Assembly: GCF_002251755.1 (NCBI RefSeq)
Contig: NZ_NOXT01000115.1
Coordinates: 20,857-84,856, forward strand
From: Sandarakinorhabdus cyanobacteriorum
GTDB taxonomy: Bacteria > Pseudomonadota > Alphaproteobacteria > Sphingomonadales > Sphingomonadaceae
Direction of reading: 5' to 3'
Length of the DNA: 64,000 nt
Within the stretch, counting starts at the first letter, position 1. The number at the start of each line of letters is the position of its first letter. Made by a program: the position numbers and the translations under genes. Below, one piece after another: positions 36,714-42,758 of this stretch. The notes beneath the pieces were generated by a model. It did not search any database and was not told where the DNA came from. It saw only the letters and a list, made by a program, of their open reading frames with translations.

Positions 36714-37897
36714 TGCGCCAGCCCGTTGATCAGGGCCGCCGGCACCAGCGCATTGCCGATCACGCCAATGGCATCGGCCACCGCCATGGCACCGCTGTCA
36801 TAACAGGCGATGGCATCGCCGGGCATCAGCCAGGGATTATGGTCATCGCGGTCGGCATGGCGCACCAGCCCCTCGATCGAACGGGCGATCACAATGGCGC
36901 GCCGGTTCACCGGGTTGCGGCTGATCAGCACCGCCTGCCGCGCCGCTTTCATCGCCGATCCGCCGACGCAGTTGGCCGAAACCAGCCCTTCGATCAGCCG
37001 CGTGCCATAGGGCAGGCTGGTCGATTCCTTGCCGATCGCCGATGCCGCATTGTGGCTCGCCGGCCGCGACAGGTTGGACATGAACACCCGGATGCCCGGT
37101 GCCGTCACGCTGCTCGGCCGCACCAGCAGCGGGTTGAAGCAGCCGGTTGATGGCACGATGATCCGGTCACCCGCCGCCAGCTGCGGATCGGCCGGCACGC
37201 CGCCGGTGAAGGCCGGGATGAGATCGATGCGGGTATATTGGCCGCCGCGCAGCAGATACACGGCATCGGCCGCGGCATCGGGGCGGATGCCGCCGGCCAG
37301 GCGCAGCGCGGTGGCCAGCGAACGGCCGGTGTTGAAATCGCCCGATGCGGCGTTGCTGATCGTCACCGATTGCGCCTCGGCGCTGCGCTCGCCAGCCCGC
37401 ACCAGCCCGGGTTCAAACACCGCGCCTTCCACCGAAACCTGCACGCCGGCCTGTTCCACCTGGGCCAGCACGACATTGCCGGGAATGTCGCGCACCACGG
37501 CGCGTTCGATCAGCGCGGCGCGCAGGCTGGCCGCCACCTCGGCCAGCGGCCGGCCGGCCACTGCCACATCCACCAAACCGGGGATGACCAGGCGGCCATT
37601 GGCGCCCACCACATGCTGGCCGGTCAGCGTCTCGCTGTCACCGCTTACCACCAGCTTCAACCGGTCGCCCGGCCCGATCAGCGCCGGGCCGCTGGCAAGG
37701 GCAGCGCTGGCCACCGGCGTCAATCCGGCGGTTTCGGCGGGCACGGCCGGCAGCTGGCACGGGGCGGCGCGGCCATCGGCCAGGCGCTGTTCGGCCTGAT
37801 ACTGGGCGCCGGCGAGGTTGCGCGGCGTCGGCATGGTGGCACAGCCGGCGAGAAGGCTGGCAAGGCACAGGCTGAGGATGGCAGAACGGGCAGGCAT
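36710..37897 (-). CDS. Polysaccharide export outer-membrane lipoprotein (Wza-like)
   Basis: This 395-residue lipoprotein has a signal peptide and lipobox LLAGC (Cys19). It is followed by a polysaccharide export domain with ALIGPGDRLKLVVSG and two SLBB-type domains (VSVEGAVFEPGLV; RIDLIPAFTGG). The usual PES motif order is kept. ATG 37897 is chosen over an in-frame start at 37927, because the predicted sigma-54 transcript begins near 37919 and GGAG lies 10 nt upstream. It is the first gene of the export-Wzz-Wzy operon, divergent from the sigma-54 regulator. Confidence 0.9.
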   Translation of the reverse strand: MPARSAILSLCLASLLAGCATMPTPRNLAGAQYQAEQRLADGRAAPCQLPAVPAETAGLTPVASAALASGPALIGPGDRLKLVVSGDSETLTGQHVVGANGRLVIPGLVDVAVAGRPLAEVAASLRAALIERAVVRDIPGNVVLAQVEQAGVQVSVEGAVFEPGLVRAGERSAEAQSVTISNAASGDFNTGRSLATALRLAGGIRPDAAADAVYLLRGGQYTRIDLIPAFTGGVPADPQLAAGDRIIVPSTGCFNPLLVRPSSVTAPGIRVFMSNLSRPASHNAASAIGKESTSLPYGTRLIEGLVSANCVGGSAMKAARQAVLISRNPVNRRAIVIARSIEGLVRHADRDDHNPWLMPGDAIACYDSGAMAVADAIGVIGNALVPAALINGLAQ

Positions 37898-37929
37898 GGC
37901 AGGGCAGCTCCAGGGGTTTGCCGCCATTC

Positions 37930-37945
37930 AGCAAAGGCCATGCCA
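37930..37945 (-). promoter_or_regulatory. Sigma-54 promoter of the export operon
   Basis: Read on the minus strand, TGGCATGGCCTTTGCT differs from TGGCAC-N5-TTGCW only at the last base of the -24 box. The predicted start near 37919 leaves a 22-nt leader to ATG 37897. Confidence 0.75.
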
Positions 37946-38001
37946 ATCACCGAAATGCCTGCGATTTCAGCGCAAGACCCGATCAGGCCGGGCCGGGAAT
38001 T

Positions 38002-38033
38002 GCATAATGCGAAGATTTGTTGACGCAAATTGC
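38002..38033. promoter_or_regulatory. Paired enhancer-like sites between the export operon and the regulator
   Basis: GCATAATGC (38002-38010) and GCAAATTGC (38025-38033) fit GCRWWWTGC, with centres 23 bp apart. They lie 57-88 bp from the minus-strand export promoter and 67-98 bp from the plus-strand regulator promoter, so they could control both and give autoregulation. Confidence 0.6.
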
Positions 38034-38099
38034 AAATATAGCTAATCTCATTCTGCAATAAGGGTTAACAGACATGTTGCATTTCAAGCATTTGGCGGT

Positions 38100-38115
38100 T
38101 GGCACGCCTGATGCT
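38100..38115 (+). promoter_or_regulatory. Sigma-54 promoter of the response regulator
   Basis: TGGCACGCCTGATGCT fits TGGCAC-N5-TTGCW with one mismatch (ATGCT). It has the same -12 variant as the transferase promoter. The predicted start near 38126 gives a 30-nt leader to ATG 38156. Confidence 0.65.
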
Positions 38116-38155
38116 TAACCAAGTGGCAACCAAACAGCCCGAACGGGAGCCCCAA

Positions 38156-39592
38156 ATGCCGCGCCACCGCATTCTCATTGTTGAAGACATGCCCTCGCTG
38201 GCGCTGGCCTATGCCGCCCAGGTTGAGAAGGCCGGGCACGAACCCGTGGTGGCCGACAGCGCGGCCGGCGCCTTGAATGCGATCAGCCAGAACCCGGAAT
38301 TTGGCGCCATCCTGCTCGATCTGCAGCTGCCCGATGCCCATGGCCTGGAATGGCTGCGCGACAATCCGCAGATCATCGCCAATTATCCCGTGGTGGTGGC
38401 CACCGCCGATGCCTCGCTGGCCCGCGCCATCGATGCCATGCGGCTGGGCGCCTTTGATTTCCTGGTGAAGCCGATTGCCGGCACCAGGCTGGTCTCGGTG
38501 CTGGCCAGCGCGCTGGAAACCGGCCGGCCCGCCCCCGTTGCCGAGCCCGAAGCCGAAGCCCCGGCCGAAGCGCCGGCTGCCGCCGCCAGCGCGCCGCGCC
38601 AGCGCAGCAAGCCGCGCCCCGGCCTGTTCATCGGCGGCTCGGCCCCGATGCAGGAGGTCTATCGCCTGATCGATTGCGTCGCCGCCAGCCGCGCCACCGT
38701 GTTCATCACCGGCGAAAGCGGCACCGGCAAGGAAGTCTGTGCCGAAGCCATCCATGGCGCCTCGGGCCGCGCCAATGGCCCGTTCATCGCCATCAACTGC
38801 GGCGCCATCCCGGAAAATCTGCTCGAATCCGAACTGTTCGGCCATCTGAAGGGCAGCTTCACCGGCGCCATCACCGATCGCATCGGCGCCGTGCAGGCCG
38901 CCCACAAGGGCACGTTGTTCCTCGATGAAATCTGCGAAATGGCGCTGCCGCTGCAGGTGAAGCTGCTGCGTTTCCTGCAAACCGGAACGGTGGAGCGCGT
39001 CGGCTCCAACCGGGTGGAAGAGGTGGACGTGCGTATCGTCTGCGCCACCAACCGCGATCCCGAACGCGAAGTTGCCGAAGGCCGTTTCCGCGGCGATCTC
39101 TTCTATCGCCTCGCCGTCGTGCCGATGCACATGCCGCCCCTGCGGGAGCGGCCGGGCGATGTGCGCGAACTGGCCCAGGCCTTTCTCGACCGGTTCGCCC
39201 GGGAAGAGGGCAAGCAGTTCGATCCGCTCGGCACCGCGCAGCTGGCGCAACTGGAAGGCCACAGCTGGCCGGGCAATGTGCGCGAACTGCAGAATGTCAT
39301 GCGCCGCGCCGCCGTGCTCAACGCCGGGCCGGGCCTGCCGGCCTCCGCCTTCGCGCTGGGGGCAGCAACCGCCGCCGGCGGCGCGCCGCTCGCCGCGCCG
39401 CAGCCGCCGCGCGATGATCTCCTCTCGGCCCTGCAGGCCCTGAAGGGCCTGACGCTGGACGAGATCGAGCGGCTGGTGATCGAAGCCGCCATCGACACCG
39501 AAAACGGCAGCCTGCCCGCCGCCGCCCGCGTGCTCGGCGTCAGCCCTTCCACCCTCTATCGCAAGCGCGAACGCTGGCAGCATCCGGCCTGA
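38156..39592 (+). CDS. Sigma-54-dependent response regulator
   Basis: This 478-residue NtrC-type activator has a receiver domain (about 1-120) with acidic pair ILIVEDMP and phosphoacceptor Asp in AILLDLQLPDAHG, and a Pro/Ala-rich linker. The AAA+ domain has Walker A GESGTGKE, Walker B GTLFLDEICEM, arginine-finger region FRGDLFYRLAVV and PGNVRELQNVMRR. It ends in a Fis-type helix-turn-helix (AAARVLGVSPSTLYRKRERW). The sigma-54 contact loop reads GSFTGA instead of the usual GAFTGA. ATG 38156 is chosen because an earlier in-frame start at 38099 lies upstream of the promoter. It is likely the activator of the EPS and H-NOX promoters. Confidence 0.93.
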   Translation: MPRHRILIVEDMPSLALAYAAQVEKAGHEPVVADSAAGALNAISQNPEFGAILLDLQLPDAHGLEWLRDNPQIIANYPVVVATADASLARAIDAMRLGAFDFLVKPIAGTRLVSVLASALETGRPAPVAEPEAEAPAEAPAAAASAPRQRSKPRPGLFIGGSAPMQEVYRLIDCVAASRATVFITGESGTGKEVCAEAIHGASGRANGPFIAINCGAIPENLLESELFGHLKGSFTGAITDRIGAVQAAHKGTLFLDEICEMALPLQVKLLRFLQTGTVERVGSNRVEEVDVRIVCATNRDPEREVAEGRFRGDLFYRLAVVPMHMPPLRERPGDVRELAQAFLDRFAREEGKQFDPLGTAQLAQLEGHSWPGNVRELQNVMRRAAVLNAGPGLPASAFALGAATAAGGAPLAAPQPPRDDLLSALQALKGLTLDEIERLVIEAAIDTENGSLPAAARVLGVSPSTLYRKRERWQHPA

Positions 39593-39610
39593 CATGGCAA
39601 ACAGGCCCGC

Positions 39611-40195
39611 ATGCGCCGCCTGTTCATCGCCCTTGCTCTCCTTCTGCCTGCCGGCGCGGCCGATGCAGCTGTGATTGATTCCGCCGTGACGGCGGGCGCC
39701 ACCCGCCTCGGCCATGCCTTCATGGCCATTTGCGCCGGGCCCGACATGGCGCTGCCCGCCGCCCTGGCCCGCGCTGTTGCGCTGGGCTTTGTCCTGCGTC
39801 CGGACTTGTCGATCAACAGCGCCAACTGGGCGGGTGGGCGGCGGCGTCTGGAAACGTTGGTTCTGCCGGGGCCTGCCGATCGGCCGCCGCTGCTGACCGC
39901 CCTGCTCGAAGAAAGTCGCCGCGCCGATGGCAGCCTGTCCGATTGGCGGTGCGACGTGACGCTGCCAGCCAGTGCCACCGCCCCGCCCCGGCGCGAGGTG
40001 GAGGCCGTGCTGAAAACCCTGTTGCCGATCATCGGCCCGCGCGACTGGCCGCTGCGCAGCATCGAAACGCCCGCCGGCCCCAGCTTTGTTGCCGAACAGC
40101 GCCGCGATGGTCTGATCGATGCCTATCTTGCCGATGCCGGCCAGCACCGGCTCGGCCGCATGCCGCTGGGCCAGCCCATAACGGTGCCGCGATGA
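39611..40195 (+). CDS. Secreted hypothetical protein, paralogue 1
   Basis: This 194-residue protein has a signal peptide (cleavage near AGAADA, about residue 20). The mature part shares with the next gene the order ICxGPD, PPLL, E-x-RRxDG, a single Cys before LPASA, and APPRREVxAV. No domain of known function is recognised. It starts 18 bp after the sigma-54 regulator and may be cotranscribed with it. Confidence 0.75.
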   Translation: MRRLFIALALLLPAGAADAAVIDSAVTAGATRLGHAFMAICAGPDMALPAALARAVALGFVLRPDLSINSANWAGGRRRLETLVLPGPADRPPLLTALLEESRRADGSLSDWRCDVTLPASATAPPRREVEAVLKTLLPIIGPRDWPLRSIETPAGPSFVAEQRRDGLIDAYLADAGQHRLGRMPLGQPITVPR

Positions 40196-40800
40196 TGCGT
40201 CCTCTTCTTGCCGCCCTGCTTGTGACCGCGCCAGTTGCTGCCCAGCCGGCGCGGCCACAACCGCTGCGGCCTGCCGAGGCAACGGCGCGCGCCACGCAGT
40301 TGGCGCAAATCTTTGCCGCCATCTGCCGTGGTCCCGATCCGGCCGCCAGCGCACTGGCCGCCGCCGCCCAGGCGCAGGGCTTCCGGGAACGGCCGGCCAG
40401 GCGCCGGACCAGCGGCGCCGCCAACGACTGGCAGGGCCTACACAGCGAATGGGCGCTGCACCCCGCTGGTGACGAGCAGCAGCCGCCATTGCTGTTCCTG
40501 TGGCTGGACGAGGAACGCCGGCCGGATGGCCGCCTGTTCAAATTCCAGTGCGAGCTGAAGCTGCCGGCCAGCGCCGCCGCCCCGCCGCGCCGGGAAGTGG
40601 ATGCGGTGTTCAAGGCGGTCAACGCCGTGCTGGCCGGGCCCGGCTGGGCCCTGAAGGCCGCAAAAACGCCCTTTGGCACCGTCCATGTTGCCGAACGTGA
40701 TGCCGGCGGCGTGCGCGAAACCTATGCGGCCGCCATCGGCTTCCACACGCTCACCAGCGCGCCAACCCCGGCGTCGGCTGCCGTCAGCCAGCCCGATTGA
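40192..40800 (+). CDS. Secreted hypothetical protein, paralogue 2
   Basis: This 202-residue protein has a signal peptide (about 1-18, LLAALLVTAPVAAQPA). It is a clear paralogue of the upstream gene: ICRGPDPA, PPLLFLWLDEERRPDG, and CELKLPASAAAPPRREVDAV all align. Each protein has two conserved cysteines (one in IC-GPD, one before LPAS) that could form a disulfide. It starts within the previous stop (ATGA overlap). The function is unknown. Confidence 0.75.
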   Translation: MMRPLLAALLVTAPVAAQPARPQPLRPAEATARATQLAQIFAAICRGPDPAASALAAAAQAQGFRERPARRRTSGAANDWQGLHSEWALHPAGDEQQPPLLFLWLDEERRPDGRLFKFQCELKLPASAAAPPRREVDAVFKAVNAVLAGPGWALKAAKTPFGTVHVAERDAGGVRETYAAAIGFHTLTSAPTPASAAVSQPD

Positions 40801-41234
40801 TTTCGTCGGCTGCCGATACGGCGGCATTGGCCGGCCTGTTTGCCAGCGCGTTTCTGGCCGGCTCCATCCTGCCCGCCCAATCCGAAGCGGTGCTGGCCGC
40901 CCTGCTGATCGCCGGCCGCCAGCCAGCCGCGCTGCTGGTGCTGGTCGCCAGCCTGGGCAATATCGCCGGCGCGCTGCTCAACTATGGCCTCGGCCGCTCG
41001 GCCGATCGCTTCCGCCACCGCCGCTGGTTCCCGTTGTCGGCGGCGGGCTGGGACCGCAGCGCCGCCCTATTCAATCGCTGGGGGGTGTGGAGCCTGCTGC
41101 TCAGCTGGCTGCCGATCATCGGCGATGGCTTCACCGTTCTGGCCGGCGCCGCCCGCACGCCGCTGGGGCGGTTCGTGGCTCTGGTCAGCATCGCCAAGGC
41201 CGGGCGCTATGCCGTGCTGGCGGCGCTGCTATAG
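40797..41234 (+). CDS. YqaA/DedA-like small membrane protein
   Basis: This 145-residue inner-membrane protein has four hydrophobic segments. The motif SLGNIAGALLNYGLGR and the C-terminal SWLPIIGDGFTVLAGAARTPLGRF match the VTT/SNARE-associated (DedA, YqaA) group, which is linked to lipid scrambling and membrane homeostasis. It starts at TTG, overlapping the preceding stop (TTGA), with no better start. It converges with the amine oxidase gene with a 6-nt overlap. Confidence 0.8.
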   Translation: MISSAADTAALAGLFASAFLAGSILPAQSEAVLAALLIAGRQPAALLVLVASLGNIAGALLNYGLGRSADRFRHRRWFPLSAAGWDRSAALFNRWGVWSLLLSWLPIIGDGFTVLAGAARTPLGRFVALVSIAKAGRYAVLAALL

Positions 41235-42659
41235 AAGCTCCATCACCTGCAGCGCGGCGCGTTCGCCCGATTCCAGCGCGCCCTCCATGCCGCGCGCCAG
41301 CTGCGCCGTGTGCTCGCCGGCAAAGACGATGCGGCCGATGGGCTGATCAAAGGCCGCCGCCAGCCCGGCGCGGATCTGGCCCGGCTTCCAGCTGACATAG
41401 GCGCCGCCGGCAAAGGGATCGCGCTGCCAGCTGACATGGCGGACCGCGCGGATGGCGCCCCTGGCCGACGGGCGCAGCCGCTCGATATCGGCCTGCACCG
41501 CCGCAATCGCGGCCGCTGGTTCCATGCGGTCCAGCCGGTCGGCCGCAAAACCGTTGACATAGGCCAGCAGGGTTGGCGGCGCGGCGGGATCGCCGGTCAG
41601 CACCAGCCGGCCCGCCAGCGTGTCGGTCCACAGCGCCGGCGGCAGGCCGTCCGCTTCCCAGAACGGGCGCTGCACCTCGAAATAGACGAGGAAGGTGCGG
41701 TTGTACTCGATGCTGTCCACCGCACGTTGCTGCAGCGGCGGCAGGGCAGGGGCAAAATCGATCAGCCGCAGGGCCGAAGCGGGCAGGGTGCAGATCAGGT
41801 GCCGGGCGGCGATGCGCCGGCCATCGGCGGTGATCGCCACCACGCCGGCCGCATCATGTTCCACTGCCACGACTGGCAGGCCGGTTTGCAGCGGGCCCTT
41901 CAGGGCCTTTGCCATGGCTTGGGGCAGGCCCATGTTGCCGCCCTTCACATGCAGGGCGGCGGCGCCGGGCTGCGCCGTCATCACCTTCAGATTTTCGGCG
42001 ATATGCCAGTGCATCAGCACCGAAAGATCATGGGCGCTGTTGCCATAGCCGGGGTTGATGCCGAACCCCAGGCGCAACTGATCCGGTGTCCAGCCCTTGG
42101 CCAGCAGCAGTTCGGCCACCGAAACATCCTGGCCGGCAAAGGCGGGGCTGCGCCAATCATCCAGCGACTGGAACGGGCTGAGCGCCCGCAGCGCCGCCGC
42201 CCCCACCGCATAGGGCGGCAAGGCCTCCAGGCGCGGATCGCTGAACGGGTTGGCGGCGTGGCTGGCCCAGGCCTCCGCACGGATGGTCTGGCCCAACAGG
42301 CTGATGCCCATGGCGCCGGCGCTGTCGGCGCGCGGGCGGGCCGGCTCCACCACCACGCCCAGCCGCTGCGCACGATCAAGAAAGCGTGCATAGCCTGATC
42401 CGACGATGCTGCCGCCCGCTTCGGGACTGCCGGGCAGATCGGTCAGGCTGTGCACCCGGCCGCCCACCCGGCTGCGCGCTTCCAGCACCCGCACGCGGGC
42501 CCCCGCCTCTTCCAGCAACAGGGCGGCGTTGAGGCCGGACAGGCCGGCACCCAGCACCAGCACATCATCGATGGCCGCCTGTGCCCGCGCCCTGCTGGCC
42601 GCCGCACCGGCCGCCAGCAGCGCTGCCGCGCCTGTCATCACCTGCCGCCGGTCGATCAT
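41229..42659 (-). CDS. Flavin-containing amine oxidase (FAD-dependent, exported)
   Basis: This 476-residue protein of the monoamine oxidase family has the dinucleotide-binding VLVLGAGLSGLNAALLLEEAG, the EARSRVGGRV motif and the C-terminal FAD segment IVFAGEHTAQ. The N-terminus DRRQVMTGAAALLAAGAAASRARAQ carries twin arginines, suggesting Tat export to the periplasm. GGGAGGCAGGC precedes ATG 42659. It follows a TonB receptor gene on the same strand, with a terminator between. The amine substrate is unknown. Confidence 0.9.
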   Translation of the reverse strand: MIDRRQVMTGAAALLAAGAAASRARAQAAIDDVLVLGAGLSGLNAALLLEEAGARVRVLEARSRVGGRVHSLTDLPGSPEAGGSIVGSGYARFLDRAQRLGVVVEPARPRADSAGAMGISLLGQTIRAEAWASHAANPFSDPRLEALPPYAVGAAALRALSPFQSLDDWRSPAFAGQDVSVAELLLAKGWTPDQLRLGFGINPGYGNSAHDLSVLMHWHIAENLKVMTAQPGAAALHVKGGNMGLPQAMAKALKGPLQTGLPVVAVEHDAAGVVAITADGRRIAARHLICTLPASALRLIDFAPALPPLQQRAVDSIEYNRTFLVYFEVQRPFWEADGLPPALWTDTLAGRLVLTGDPAAPPTLLAYVNGFAADRLDRMEPAAAIAAVQADIERLRPSARGAIRAVRHVSWQRDPFAGGAYVSWKPGQIRAGLAAAFDQPIGRIVFAGEHTAQLARGMEGALESGERAALQVMELL

Positions 42660-42673
42660 GCCTGCCTCCCGAT

Positions 42674-42685
42674 TTGTCCGGACAA
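42674..42685. promoter_or_regulatory. Perfect 12-bp palindrome before the amine oxidase
   Basis: TTGTCCGGACAA is a perfect palindrome 15 bp upstream of the amine oxidase start codon. It could be a repressor operator. No neighbouring regulator gene is seen. Confidence 0.4.
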
Positions 42686-42710
42686 GTTGGCACGGATGAC
42701 CGCACAAAAA

Positions 42711-42736
42711 AAGAGGGGGCAGCGATGCCCCCTCTT
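42711..42736 (-). terminator. Rho-independent terminator after the TonB receptor
   Basis: A 10-bp perfect stem (AAGAGGGGGC / GCCCCCTCTT) has a 6-nt loop. Read on the minus strand it is followed by a run of Ts from the A-rich stretch at 42704-42712. It lies 22 bp past the receptor stop codon. Confidence 0.85.
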
Positions 42737-42758
42737 CCTTCGCCTGTGGTTGCTGCGA

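Noticed and set aside
28137..39592. PEP-CTERM/exosortase locus
   Set aside because: The sigma-54 regulator and EPS genes recall such loci, but no exosortase, PrsK-type kinase or PEP-CTERM tail is present in the window.
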